In this document: positions 22,109 through 29,896 of the stretch, one piece after another
Layout of the letters: each line of letters opens with the position of its first letter
How positions within the stretch are numbered: the stretch's first letter is position 1
Source of the DNA: an uncultured Oscillospiraceae bacterium
GTDB lineage: Bacteria > Bacillota > Clostridia > Oscillospirales > Oscillospiraceae
Length of the DNA stretch: 37,581 nt
Assembly (NCBI GenBank): GCA_910578735.1
Contig: CAJTSQ010000021.1
Location: forward strand, 1-37,581
Reading direction: 5' to 3'
Made by a program: the position numbers and the translations under genes
The notes under the pieces: generated by a model
Told to the model about the DNA's origin: nothing
What the model saw: the letters and a program-made list of their open reading frames with translations, nothing else
The model's database searches: none

Positions 22109-24256
22109 ATGGGATATAATGGGAGACGGATGAGTGGGAGCCGCAGCCGTTCCCGGCGCGGCAGCGACGCAGTGCTGGCTCAGACCATGGCCCGGGTGCT
22201 GTTGTTCCCGGCCCTGCTGCTCTACCTGGAACTGGTGCTCCATATCTACATGAAGGCTGCCTTGGTCTATGTCCCGATGTACCTGGCCTTTTCCCTGGCG
22301 GGCGGGCTGTTCCTCTCCGCCCTGGCCCTGCCCTGGCGGAGGCTGGTCAACAGCATTGTGGCCAAGGTGCTGGCGGTGTTCCTCTCTGTGATTTTCGGGG
22401 TGGAGATCATCGCCAAGACCATTCTTCAAACCTACTATGGGCCCAGCGCACTGGGGGTGGCGGCGGGCAATAAGCTCACCGACTACGCCCCTGTCATTGT
22501 CTCCACAGTGTTGAAGTCTGTTCCCATTCTCCTGGTCCTCCTGCTGCCCTCCATCCTGCTGTGTGTCGCTGGCGGACGGCTGCTGGGCTTTGAACGGCTG
22601 GACATCCGCTTTGCCGGACTGGTGCTGGGGGGCTGCGTGATTTTTCACGTCCTGGCCCTGGGCGTCATCCGCCTGCCCTGGAAGGGTGACCTGACTCCCA
22701 AGACCCTCTACCGGATGGACACCAACATTGACGACCAGGTGGAACAGCTGGGGCTGTTCACCATGCTCCGGCTGGATGTGAAGCACATGATCTTCCCGGT
22801 GAAGAACACTATGGGAGACTTCAGCGGCCTGGATAGCCTGAACCCCAGCGGCTCCTCTGCGGATGCCAGCGCCGACCCGTCAGGCAGTGTGTCGCAGCCC
22901 GATCCCGGCCCGGTGATCGACACCTCCCCCAACGTGATGGATGTGGACCTGGCCGCCCTGGCCGAGAACGGGAAGAATGACGATATCAAGTGGCTGGCCA
23001 GCTACTTCAGCAGTGTCACCCCCACAAAAAAGAACGAGTACACCGGCATGTTTGAGGGGTACAACGTCATCGAACTGGTGCTGGAGGGCTTCTCCGGCTA
23101 CGCCATCGACCCCCAGCTCACCCCCACCCTGTATAAGCTGACCCACGAGGGCTTTGTCTTCAACAACTACTACACCGCCCTCCACTACACCAGCACCTCC
23201 AACGGCGAGTGCCAGACCCTGCTGGGTCTCTACCCCAAGAACGGCAACCCCATCACCATGAAGCGCACCGGCGAGGTTACATTTAAGGAGAACGGCCAGA
23301 CCGCGGGCTTTAACGCCTACCTCACCCTGCCCCAGCAGCTGAAGCGGGCGGGCTACAACGTGCTGGGCTACCACGCCAACGGGGATATGTACGGCCGCAT
23401 GGCCTCCCACACCAACCTGGGCTACGACTGGAAGCAGTTCGGCGCGGGCTTCGAGGGGCTGGACGTGAGCGATTCCGGCAAGCTGCTCTGGCCCCAGAAG
23501 GACACCGTGATGGTGGAGGCCAGCGTGGACGACTATATCAACAGCGACACCCCCTTCCACGTCTACTACCTGACCATCAGCGGCCACATGCCCTACTCCG
23601 ACAACCGGGTGGTGGCCCCCTACCGGGATGTTGTCCGGGCCCTGCCCTACTCCGAGACCACCCAGAACTATGTGGCCACCTGTATTGAGGTGGACCGGGC
23701 CCTGGAGCTGCTGCTCCAGAAACTGGAGGCGGCGGGCAAGCTGGACAAGACCCTCATCGTGGCCACCGGCGACCACATCCCCTACTTCGATGTGGCCGCT
23801 CTGGAGGAGCTGTCTGGCCAGAAATTCGGCAGCTCGGAGGATACACAGAACCTGAACGAGAAAAATCTGAACTTCGATGTGTACAAAAACTCCCTGATTC
23901 TCTGGTCGGCCTCCATGGAGGAGCCGGTCGTTGTGGATAAACCCTGCTGCCAGGTGGACATCCTGCCCACTGTCTCCAACCTGCTGGGATTGGAGTACGA
24001 CTCCCGTATGCTGGCGGGCAGCGACATCCTGTCTGACAGCGAGGGGCTGGTGGTATTCACCTCCCGGTGCTGGAGGACTGACCGGGGCTTCTACAACCGC
24101 TTTACCGGCGAGTTTACCCCGGCCGAGGGGAGGGTCATGACCGCAGAGGAACAGGAGAGCTACGTCTCCGCCATGAAGAAGCTGGTGGGCTATAAGCTGG
24201 ACTCCACCCCGCTGATTGTGGAGAACAACTTCTATAATGTGGCCTTTGGTGGGTAG
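22109..24256 (+). CDS. LTA-synthase-family membrane sulfatase (phosphoglycerol transferase-like)
   Basis: 715 residues from ATG 22109 (TGGAGG 9 bases upstream; an in-frame start at 21995 would read through the leader hairpin). After a basic N-terminus, about five membrane helices run to residue 210. A Ser/Asp-rich linker follows, then an extracellular sulfatase-fold domain from about 317: NVIELVLEGFSG (metal-binding Glu), TSTSNGEC with the likely nucleophile Thr near 360, HANGDMYG, TISGHMPYS, and ATGDHIPYF (metal Asp/His near 554). This matches LtaS-type enzymes, which transfer glycerol phosphate from phosphatidylglycerol to build lipoteichoic acid or modify other glycolipids. Whether this one polymerises LTA is unknown. 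It follows the sigma/RsgI pair but has its own likely promoter. Confidence 0.93.
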   Translation: MGYNGRRMSGSRSRSRRGSDAVLAQTMARVLLFPALLLYLELVLHIYMKAALVYVPMYLAFSLAGGLFLSALALPWRRLVNSIVAKVLAVFLSVIFGVEIIAKTILQTYYGPSALGVAAGNKLTDYAPVIVSTVLKSVPILLVLLLPSILLCVAGGRLLGFERLDIRFAGLVLGGCVIFHVLALGVIRLPWKGDLTPKTLYRMDTNIDDQVEQLGLFTMLRLDVKHMIFPVKNTMGDFSGLDSLNPSGSSADASADPSGSVSQPDPGPVIDTSPNVMDVDLAALAENGKNDDIKWLASYFSSVTPTKKNEYTGMFEGYNVIELVLEGFSGYAIDPQLTPTLYKLTHEGFVFNNYYTALHYTSTSNGECQTLLGLYPKNGNPITMKRTGEVTFKENGQTAGFNAYLTLPQQLKRAGYNVLGYHANGDMYGRMASHTNLGYDWKQFGAGFEGLDVSDSGKLLWPQKDTVMVEASVDDYINSDTPFHVYYLTISGHMPYSDNRVVAPYRDVVRALPYSETTQNYVATCIEVDRALELLLQKLEAAGKLDKTLIVATGDHIPYFDVAALEELSGQKFGSSEDTQNLNEKNLNFDVYKNSLILWSASMEEPVVVDKPCCQVDILPTVSNLLGLEYDSRMLAGSDILSDSEGLVVFTSRCWRTDRGFYNRFTGEFTPAEGRVMTAEEQESYVSAMKKLVGYKLDSTPLIVENNFYNVAFGG

Positions 24257-24320
24257 GGACGCTTCATGAAGCGTCCGCCCCCTGCAAAAGCCTATTGAGA
24301 GGACGCATCGTGATGCGTCC
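24257..24320. repeat. Two related 20-bp palindromes
   Basis: GGACGCTTCATGAAGCGTCC (24257-24276) and GGACGCATCGTGATGCGTCC (24301-24320) are 20-base palindromes differing at a few inner positions, 24 bases apart. The GGACGC...GCGTCC frame is shared. They start right after the LTA-synthase-like stop and may act as dispersed repeats or mRNA-end hairpins. Confidence 0.75.
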
Positions 24321-24422
24321 TTACAGAAGGTGTTGCATTTTTAATTGAATAGCGCTATAATAGAATCAACCTCAAGTGGGCAGACTGAACAAAAATCGCC
24401 CGCGAGGAAAGGAGTGCTTGAT

Positions 24423-25139
24423 ATGAGCTACAATCCCTATGATTTCAACAACGGCTATCAGGCCAGCCAGGGCGACACCCTGGGGCAGTACACCGCCAAG
24501 ACCTTCCTGTGGATGGTGCTGGGCCTGCTGGTCACCTTCGGGGTGGCGGTGGGCTGCTGGCTCACAGATGCCACACTTTACGCTGTGTACTATATTCCCT
24601 ATGTACACCTGATTGTGCTGATTGCCACGGTGGTGATCTCCTTCACCATGGTCCGCCGCTTGGAGAAGATGGCGGTGGGGACGGCCATCGGCCTGTTCGT
24701 GCTGTTCTCCGCCCTGTTCGGCTTCACCCTGTCCATCTATCTGCTGGCCTTTCATGTGACGTCTGTAGTGCTGTGCTTCCTGCTCACCGCCGTCTACTTC
24801 GGCGCGCTGGCCGCCTACGGCTATTTTACCAAGCGGGACCTGTCCAACCTGCGGACCATCCTGTTCTCCGGACTGATCTTCCTCATTATCTTCGGCCTGC
24901 TGTCCATGTTCATCCCCGCCCTGGACGTGTTCGACCGGGTGGTCTGCATGATCGGCATCGCCGTCTTCCTGGGCTACACCGCCTACGACACTCAGAAGAT
25001 CAAGGCGTTTTACAACTACTACTCCGCCTCTCCCGATATGCTGGCCAAGGCCTCCATCTTCTCCGCCCTCCAGCTCTATCTGGACTTCATCAACCTGTTT
25101 TTGTACCTGCTGCGCTTCCTGGGTAACCGGAAAAACTGA
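24423..25139 (+). CDS. Bax inhibitor-1/YccA family membrane protein
   Basis: 238 residues from ATG 24423, chosen for the AAAGGAG 8 bases upstream; a longer in-frame start at 24345 lacks one. Seven hydrophobic helices alternate with short charged loops. After a soluble start rich in Asn/Tyr/Gln (MSYNPYDFNNGYQASQGDT) come family-like stretches VYFGALAAYGYFTKRDLSNL, GYTAYDTQKIKAFY and the C-terminal LYLDFINLFLYLLRFLG. Bacterial BI-1 relatives (BsYetJ type) are pH-gated calcium leak channels; others interact with the FtsH protease. The role here is inferred from family only. Confidence 0.94.
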   Translation: MSYNPYDFNNGYQASQGDTLGQYTAKTFLWMVLGLLVTFGVAVGCWLTDATLYAVYYIPYVHLIVLIATVVISFTMVRRLEKMAVGTAIGLFVLFSALFGFTLSIYLLAFHVTSVVLCFLLTAVYFGALAAYGYFTKRDLSNLRTILFSGLIFLIIFGLLSMFIPALDVFDRVVCMIGIAVFLGYTAYDTQKIKAFYNYYSASPDMLAKASIFSALQLYLDFINLFLYLLRFLGNRKN

Positions 25140-25149
25140 GCTGAAACGT

Positions 25150-25185
25150 ACAGCGGCCGTCCCAAACGGGGCGGCCGCTGTTTTG
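25150..25185 (+). terminator. Terminator after the Bax-inhibitor-1 gene
   Basis: ACAGCGGCCG (25150-25159) pairs with CGGCCGCTGT (25172-25181), extended inward by TCCC/GGGG with one G-U pair, and followed by TTTTG. A second GC-rich inverted repeat, GGGGCCG/CGGCCCC (25201-25229), lies between it and the convergent gene. Confidence 0.85.
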
Positions 25186-25235
25186 TAAGGAAAGTATGTA
25201 GGGGCCGGCCCGCCGAAGACGGCGGCCCCTGCGGG

Positions 25236-26489
25236 TCAATCCTCCGGGAACCAGGAGGCGGTGGAGGAGTCCTTCTCGGGGACGGAGTCGGTCTCCACAA
25301 AGGCTGGCTGCTTCTGTTCCGGAAGCTCTTCGGGCAGCACGTCGTAGTGGGCGCCGTCGCGGACCCCCTCGTAGTAGTAGGGCTCGTCGGCGATCAGATC
25401 CTCGTCGTCCGGGACGGTGGCCCCGCCGGGCATCACATGAGAGACAACTGGCTCCTCGGTTTTGGCGCTGTCCACGCTGGCCCGCTGGCCCACCTGGACG
25501 TAGATGGCGTCGTCGTCGGGGTCCAGCTCAGCCAGAACGGAGAGGAGAGGCTCATAGATTTGGGTGAGGGTAAGGTCGATGCGGTTGTGCTCCTCATCAA
25601 TCCCCCAGCCTGCCATCACGTCCTGGAATTTCATGTCCTCATCCGGGAGGGCGTTGAGCCGGTTCATCAGCTCTTTCAACTGGGCCAGGGAGTATTTGCA
25701 GGAGCTGAACATCACATTGTCGCTGCCCGTCCAGTCCAGCACTTGCAGCTCCAGAGATTTGTCGCCAGGGTCCTTGTCCTCCACCAGCTGGACCACCAGC
25801 CACCCGGAGCTGTCCAGATAGGCCCCGCCGTACCAGTCGGGCAGGGTGCCGTTGAAGTGGTCCATCAGCTTCTCATAGTCCTCAGCTCCCGCCTGAACGG
25901 GAGCGTCGCCGATATAGGCCCCGCCGGGCAGAGCGCCGGTGTTGGGAGCAGGGAGGGCGCCGGTGCTGACGTACAGCTCTTTCTGGGAGAACACTTTCAG
26001 GTCGTCCAGGTTAAAGGGGTCGTCCCCCTCGCTGTTCTCCTGCTGGTGGACGAACTTCCACCAGCTGGCCCAGGTCATCTGGTAGCCGATGGACTGGTAC
26101 TCGTCGATCTCCTCCTGGGTGTAGCCCACATCCAGCATGGCCTGCTCCAGATCCTGGAGGGTCATGCCCATGTCCGCGTCCCGGACGGCCCCTTCGCTTC
26201 CGCCGGTGGCGGTGGTGGCGTTTTCCGGGACGAACCCGGTCAAATCATCCACCGTCACATAGCTGTGGATCGGAACTTTGCTGATGAGGGGGTAATCCCT
26301 GCCCTTTCCGGCCTGATAGACGGTAAACGTCCCGACCACCAGCGCCGCGCAGGCGGCAAGGGCGGTGTACTTTTTCCAGGGGACGGGCCGCTTCTTCGCG
26401 GGCTGGGCCAGCTTTTCACTGAGAGCCGCCCGGACCTCCGGGCTGGGGGTCATCTGCTTCCGCATGGAGTCAAAAAGCTCCTTATTCAT
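25236..26489 (-). CDS. Membrane-anchored partner (probable anti-sigma factor) of the second ECF sigma factor
   Basis: 417 residues from ATG 26489, overlapping the end of the sigma gene by 8 bases; AAAGGAGCG is about 9 bases upstream. Residues 1-40 form a short cytoplasmic helix region (MNKELFDSMRKQMTPSPEVRAALSEKL) like those that bind ECF sigma factors. One membrane helix (about 41-60, YTALAACAALVVGTFTVYQ) precedes a 350-residue, strongly acidic extracellular domain without Cys motifs. Recognisable stretches are VPIHSYVTVDDLTGFVPENA, DPDDDAIYVQVGQ and ADEPYYYEGV. I know no domain name for it. Gene order and topology make it the likely anti-sigma factor. Confidence 0.75.
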   Translation of the reverse strand: MNKELFDSMRKQMTPSPEVRAALSEKLAQPAKKRPVPWKKYTALAACAALVVGTFTVYQAGKGRDYPLISKVPIHSYVTVDDLTGFVPENATTATGGSEGAVRDADMGMTLQDLEQAMLDVGYTQEEIDEYQSIGYQMTWASWWKFVHQQENSEGDDPFNLDDLKVFSQKELYVSTGALPAPNTGALPGGAYIGDAPVQAGAEDYEKLMDHFNGTLPDWYGGAYLDSSGWLVVQLVEDKDPGDKSLELQVLDWTGSDNVMFSSCKYSLAQLKELMNRLNALPDEDMKFQDVMAGWGIDEEHNRIDLTLTQIYEPLLSVLAELDPDDDAIYVQVGQRASVDSAKTEEPVVSHVMPGGATVPDDEDLIADEPYYYEGVRDGAHYDVLPEELPEQKQPAFVETDSVPEKDSSTASWFPED

Positions 26490-26985
26490 CAAAATACGCT
26501 CCTTTCAGCTTCTCCCGGAGCTGCTCCCGGCCCCTCGTCAGCCGCATTCGAACGGCTCCGGGGCGGATGGCCAGCACCTTGGCGATCTCCTGGGTGGACA
26601 GCTCCTGGAAGTAAAACAGATAGATGGGCAGGCGGTAGTCCTCGGCCAGCTCCTGGAGGGCGGCCCACACCCGGTTTTCCTCGGGCTCCCGGAACTGGAC
26701 CGGGGCGTCCTCCCGTTCCGACAGGGGGACGGTTTTCTGTCTCCAACTGGAGGACGTCACCCGCCGGGCCTGGTTGACAGTGGTGCGCAGCAGCCAGGCC
26801 TTTCGGTGCTCCTCGTCCCGAAATGTTTTGCCGCACTGGCAGTAGGCAATAAATACCTCCTGAAATACGTCGTCGGCGTCGGCACGATTGCCTGTCCGGG
26901 CCAGGGCCAGGCCGTACACCGTGTTTTGATAGCGGTCTATAATCGAATCCATCTCACCGCCCGCGCGCAGCGGCAGAGCTTCCAT
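26482..26985 (-). CDS. ECF-type RNA polymerase sigma factor (second pair)
   Basis: 167 residues from ATG 26985, with AAGGAGG 8 bases upstream. Region 2 reads MDSIIDRYQNTVYGLALARTGNRADADDVFQEVFIAYCQ; the linker includes RKAWLLRTTVNQARRV; region 4 reads LPIYLFYFQELSTQEIAKVLAIRPGAVRMRLTRGREQLREKL. It is a minimal ECF factor (SigV/SigW-like in style). It reads leftward from a region shared with ruvC. A TGTGACA box upstream on the minus strand might be an ECF -35, but this is uncertain. Confidence 0.92.
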   Translation of the reverse strand: MEALPLRAGGEMDSIIDRYQNTVYGLALARTGNRADADDVFQEVFIAYCQCGKTFRDEEHRKAWLLRTTVNQARRVTSSSWRQKTVPLSEREDAPVQFREPEENRVWAALQELAEDYRLPIYLFYFQELSTQEIAKVLAIRPGAVRMRLTRGREQLREKLKGAYFDE

Positions 26986-27074
26986 ACGCAAGACCTCCTT
27001 TCACCCATAACTCAAAGCTGAAGGGGGAAATGTCACAGGGAGCGAAAAACTTTCTTCCCATTTTACCACCCTTG

Positions 27075-27083
27075 TGTTATAAT
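27075..27083 (+). promoter_or_regulatory. Extended -10 promoter of the ruv operon
   Basis: TGTTATAAT, that is TGn-TATAAT, at 27075-27083 with a poor -35 (TTCCCA). It lies about 100 bases before ruvC, leaving a leader that contains the palindrome at 27144. Confidence 0.55.
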
Positions 27084-27143
27084 TACCATGTCTTATTGTG
27101 AGCAAGAGGAAAAACGAAGTTTTTCCCAGAAGTTTTCTTTTTG

Positions 27144-27173
27144 GTTCTTTTTCTTTTTTAAAAGAAAAAGAAC
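27144..27173 (+). repeat. Perfect A/T-rich palindrome in the ruvC leader
   Basis: GTTCTTTTTCTTTT (27144-27157), TT, AAAAGAAAAAGAAC (27160-27173): 14 complementary bases per arm. It ends 2 bases before the GGGAGGG ribosome site of ruvC, so the RNA hairpin would press against the start region. Confidence 0.8.
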
Positions 27174-27186
27174 AGGGAGGGAAGCA

Positions 27187-27708
27187 ATGATCATCTTAGG
27201 CATCGACCCGGGGGTGGCCACCATCGGCTTCGGGGTCATCCGGGCGGACCGGCAGAAAAATACCCTCCTGCGCTACGGGGTCATCACCACCCCGCCGGGT
27301 ATCCACCTGTCCCGCCGTCTCCTCCAGATTTCCGGCGATATGGAGGAGCTCATCCACGCCTTCCACCCCGACGAGATGGCGGTGGAGGAGCTGTTCTTTA
27401 CCAAAAACATCACCACCGGCATCGCCGTGGCCCACGGCAGGGGAGTGATTCTGCTGTCGGCGGAGAAGCTGGGGGTACCCATCTTCGAGTACACCCCCAT
27501 GCAGGTGAAGCAGGCGGTGGCGGGTTACGGCGGAGCTGACAAACGGCAGGTTATGCTCATGACCCAGCGGCTGCTGTCCATGAAGGAGATTCCCCGCCCC
27601 GACGACGCCGCCGACGCGCTGGCCATCGCCATCTGTCACGCCCGGTCAGCCACCAGCCTGCTCAACACCGAGCGGGTCTTCGACCCGGAGAAATACGATA
27701 CGAGGTAA
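27187..27708 (+). CDS. ruvC: Holliday junction resolvase RuvC
   Basis: 173 residues from ATG 27187 (GGGAGGGAAGCA before it); an in-frame start at 27088 would encode the leader palindrome and is unlikely. MIILGIDPGVATIGFGVI carries the first catalytic Asp (D7), AVEELFF the Glu (E67), and PDDAADALAIAICH (about 138-151) the last acidic pair. RuvC works as a dimer that cuts Holliday junctions symmetrically after RuvAB has moved them. It opens the ruv operon, 5 bases before ruvA. Confidence 0.97.
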   Translation: MIILGIDPGVATIGFGVIRADRQKNTLLRYGVITTPPGIHLSRRLLQISGDMEELIHAFHPDEMAVEELFFTKNITTGIAVAHGRGVILLSAEKLGVPIFEYTPMQVKQAVAGYGGADKRQVMLMTQRLLSMKEIPRPDDAADALAIAICHARSATSLLNTERVFDPEKYDTR

Positions 27709-27713
27709 TTGTT

Positions 27714-28322
27714 ATGTTTTACTATCTCAACGGTACCGTGGCCCATGTGGAGCCCTATCTGGCCGTCATCGACTGCGGCGGGGTGGGCTACGCCTGCCGT
27801 ACCACCAGCTACACCCTGTCCGCCCTGAAAAAAGGGGAGAAGGGCAAGCTGTTCACCCACCTGAACGTCCGGGAGGACGCTATGGAGCTCTACGGCTTCG
27901 CCACGGCGGAGGAGCTGCGGCTGTTCCAGCAGCTGATCTCCGTCTCCGGTGTAGGCCCCAAGGCGGCTCTGTCCATCCTGTCGGCCAGCACTCCGGCGAA
28001 TCTGGCTTTGAGCATCATCACCGGGGACGAAAAGGCCCTCACCTGTGCCCAGGGCATCGGGAAAAAGATCGCCCAGCGGGTGATCCTGGAGCTGAAGGAC
28101 AAGCTGGCCAAGGGCCAGACCATCAACGCCGCCGGGGAGAGCTACGGCGGCACCGGGGTGACCGTCATCCCGGAGAACAAGCTGTCCGAGGCCACCGCCG
28201 CCCTGGCGGTGCTGGGCTACTCCCAGGGGGAGATCAACCTGGCCCTCAAGGGCATCGACCTGGACGGCCAAAGTCTGGAGCAGGTTATCAAACAGGCGCT
28301 GAAAAAGATGGTGAAGGGATAA
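27714..28322 (+). CDS. ruvA: Holliday junction branch-migration protein RuvA
   Basis: 202 residues. The N-terminal OB fold starts MFYYLNGTVAHVEPYLAVIDCGGVGY; domain II has helix-hairpin-helix motifs ISVSGVGPKAALSIL and CAQGIGKKIAQRVILELKDK that grip junction DNA; the C-terminal domain III (EATAALAVLGYSQGEINLAL) binds RuvB. The start is 5 bases after the ruvC stop, so the two are co-translated. Unlike in most Firmicutes, ruvB is not next: it lies 1.6 kb downstream. Confidence 0.97.
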   Translation: MFYYLNGTVAHVEPYLAVIDCGGVGYACRTTSYTLSALKKGEKGKLFTHLNVREDAMELYGFATAEELRLFQQLISVSGVGPKAALSILSASTPANLALSIITGDEKALTCAQGIGKKIAQRVILELKDKLAKGQTINAAGESYGGTGVTVIPENKLSEATAALAVLGYSQGEINLALKGIDLDGQSLEQVIKQALKKMVKG

Positions 28323-28331
28323 GGGGGAAGT

Positions 28332-28904
28332 ATGGACAAAAAGAGACGGCGCTGGCCCTGGGTGCTGGCTGGGGTATTGCTGCTGAGCGTCACCATCTGG
28401 TACATCCGCGTTCAGTATTACGGCCCCATGACCTGCGGCACCGGTGAGGAGGACATGACCTGGTACGTGGAACAGAGGGTGGAAGAAAAAGGAGTTTATG
28501 ACCTGAAAATCGCGGTGCGAAAAACTGCCCGCAAGGGCCGGATGCAGGCAATCCTGTATGAGGAGTACCGGGACAGCGACCCGGACTGGAAATATGGTTA
28601 TGTGATTTTCTTTGAGCGGCAGCTGTTCGGCCTGCGCCTGCGTCATGTCGGGATGAACAGCTGGAAGGAAGGGGAACTGTACCGTTCCGGGAGCTGGAGC
28701 CGCGGTCGGTGTGATATGGCGGTCTACGGAGACAACCGGAGCGGCAGAGCGGCCGGCTACTACATGGCCGACGCGCCCGAGGTCCGCCGGGAGGACCTGG
28801 AAAGCGACTACATTCTGGACCTCTATATTTTAGACGGCATTGACCATTTGCCCGACGAGCTACGGCGAATGGACGCAGAGAGGAGCAAGTATGGCAAAAT
28901 TTGA
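28332..28904 (+). CDS. Membrane-anchored hypothetical protein in the ruv operon
   Basis: 190 residues, 9 bases after ruvA, with a GGGGGAAGT site. A basic start (MDKKRRRWPW) and one membrane helix (VLAGVLLLSVTIWYIRV, about 11-27) put the remaining 160 residues outside. That domain is rich in Tyr, Trp, Arg and Asp (VYDLKIAVRKTARKGRMQAILYEEYRD, YGYVIFFERQLFG, YILDLYILDGIDHLPDELRRM). I recognise no family. Its end overlaps the next gene by 14 bases. Its function is probably unrelated to recombination. Confidence 0.75.
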   Translation: MDKKRRRWPWVLAGVLLLSVTIWYIRVQYYGPMTCGTGEEDMTWYVEQRVEEKGVYDLKIAVRKTARKGRMQAILYEEYRDSDPDWKYGYVIFFERQLFGLRLRHVGMNSWKEGELYRSGSWSRGRCDMAVYGDNRSGRAAGYYMADAPEVRREDLESDYILDLYILDGIDHLPDELRRMDAERSKYGKI

Positions 28905-29223
28905 GTGTACCCTCCAGGGCGACTACGACCAGGCCCTGCGCTACTTCCACGACGGCATCCTCAACGGCAGCATGTCCGCCAGCTTTGAGGACGAGAGCTA
29001 TTTCCAGACCTTCGGCGTGCGGGTCACCGTCCGGGTCTACGAGCGCTACAGCATGACCGGCGGCAACCGGCTGTCCATGACCCTTACCCTGGTGGGGGAC
29101 GGGGACAAGATTTATCTCTCCGGCATCACCGCTGGAGGCAGTCAGGGGATGATCTTTAAATTCAACACCTTCGGCGAGGAGGCCTTTTTGGATACCCTCA
29201 GGGAATTGGTGCAGAGGTGGTGA
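28891..29223 (+). CDS. DUF6054-like protein
   Basis: 110 residues from ATG 28891, with AGGAGCAAGT directly upstream inside the previous gene. The sequence (MAKFECTLQGDYDQALRYFHDGILNGSMSASFED..., VRVYERYSMTGGNRLSMTLTLVGDGDKIYLSGITAGG) looks like an alpha/beta fold that I associate with DUF6054 proteins of Clostridia. No catalytic motif is evident. It is the last gene before the repeat element, and before the insertion its neighbour was presumably ruvB. Confidence 0.75.
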   Translation: MAKFECTLQGDYDQALRYFHDGILNGSMSASFEDESYFQTFGVRVTVRVYERYSMTGGNRLSMTLTLVGDGDKIYLSGITAGGSQGMIFKFNTFGEEAFLDTLRELVQRW

Positions 29224-29520
29224 ATCCCCCAGTCACGGCTTCGCCGTGCCAGCCCCCTTTAGCAAGGGGGCCTTTGGAGGAGAACAGCGACATTCCACAT
29301 AAAAAAGCCCCCTTTAGCAGGGGGGCCTTTGGAGGAGAACAACAACATTCCACATAAAAAAGCCCCCTTTTAGCAAGGGGCCCTTGGAGGAGAACAGCGA
29401 CATTCCACATAAAAAAGCCCCCCTTTAGCAGGGGGGGCCTTTGGAGGAGAACAACAACGTTCCGCATAAAAAAGCCCCCCTTGCCAAAGGGGGGAGGGCC
29501 ACGAAGTGGCGGGGGGATTC
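29224..29520. repeat. Palindromic repeat element, inverted half-elements facing inward, between DUF6054-like gene and DUF559
   Basis: The left end reads AATCCCCC, then hairpin CACGGCttcgCCGTG, then hairpin CCCCCTTTagcaAGGGGG. The right end mirrors it: CCCCCCTTgccaAAGGGGGG, hairpin GCCACgaaGTGGC, then GGGGGGATTCC. Between them lie the tandem units described at 29251. A second copy of both half-elements, in the opposite arrangement, is at 31936-32084. Confidence 0.85.
29251..29472 (+). repeat. Four tandem units of about 55 bp, alternating two versions
   Basis: Units start at 29251, 29306, 29361 and 29416 (period 55, 55, 55, last 57). Each has a hairpin of the form CCCCCTTTAGCAGGGGG, then GGCCTTTGGAGGAGAAC, a short variable part, CATTCCACAT and an A-run. 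Units 1 and 3 carry CAGCGACATT, and units 2 and 4 CAACAACATT or CAACAACGTT, so a pair of 110 bp appears to have been duplicated. Confidence 0.92.
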
Positions 29521-29521
29521 C

Positions 29522-29896
29522 GTGAGACGCAAACATGTACCAGTGTTGACACCAAGAGCAAAAGAGCTGCGCAAAAGTATGACGCCGGAGGAACGGCACC
29601 TGTGGTACGATTTTCTAAAAGATTATCCCGTTCGCTTTTTGCGGCAAAAGGTGATTGATGGATACATTGTGGATTTCTATTGTGCCAGCGCCAAAATTGC
29701 CATTGAATTGGACGGTTCTCAGCATTACACGCAGGCCGGAGTTGAGTATGATGAAGAACGGGATAAACTGCTTCGGGCGTGGGGAATAGAGGTTATCCGG
29801 TTTCCAAACGGCGCGGTGAGAGATCAATTTGCGGATACTTGCGGATATATTGACCAGATAGTTACATCAAAAATAAAATCCACAAATAGGAAGTGA
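29522..29896 (+). CDS. DUF559 (Vsr-like PD-(D/E)XK) endonuclease-domain protein
   Basis: 124 residues from GTG 29522, at the exact edge of the repeat element, whose terminal GGGGGGA supplies the only Shine-Dalgarno-like stretch; longer in-frame starts would translate the repeats. Motifs: LRKSMTPEERHLWYDFL, VRFLRQKVIDGYIVDFYC (Asp51), AIELDGSQHY (E62, D64, H68) and LRAWGIEVIRF. This is the compact DUF559 fold related to the Vsr mismatch endonuclease. No cognate methylase is present. The gene is AT-richer than its neighbours, and its stop lies 4 bases before ruvB, for which its last codons supply the ribosome site. It appears inserted into the ruv operon. Activity is predicted only. Confidence 0.85.
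   Translation: MRRKHVPVLTPRAKELRKSMTPEERHLWYDFLKDYPVRFLRQKVIDGYIVDFYCASAKIAIELDGSQHYTQAGVEYDEERDKLLRAWGIEVIRFPNGAVRDQFADTCGYIDQIVTSKIKSTNRK

Noticed and set aside
27088..27186. N-terminal extension of RuvC
   Set aside because: It would encode the promoter-proximal palindrome as poly-Phe/Lys. The canonical start MIILGIDPG has a good ribosome site at 27187.
29251..29472. CRISPR array
   Set aside because: The 55-bp units are nearly identical over their whole length, with no unique spacers and no cas genes; this is a tandem repeat.
29198..29599. Open frames translated through the tandem units on both strands
   Set aside because: Repetitive peptides (for example SLFSSKGPLAKGG) come from the DNA repeat. 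There is no independent ribosome site, and the frame on the plus strand only fuses repeats to the DUF559 N-terminus.
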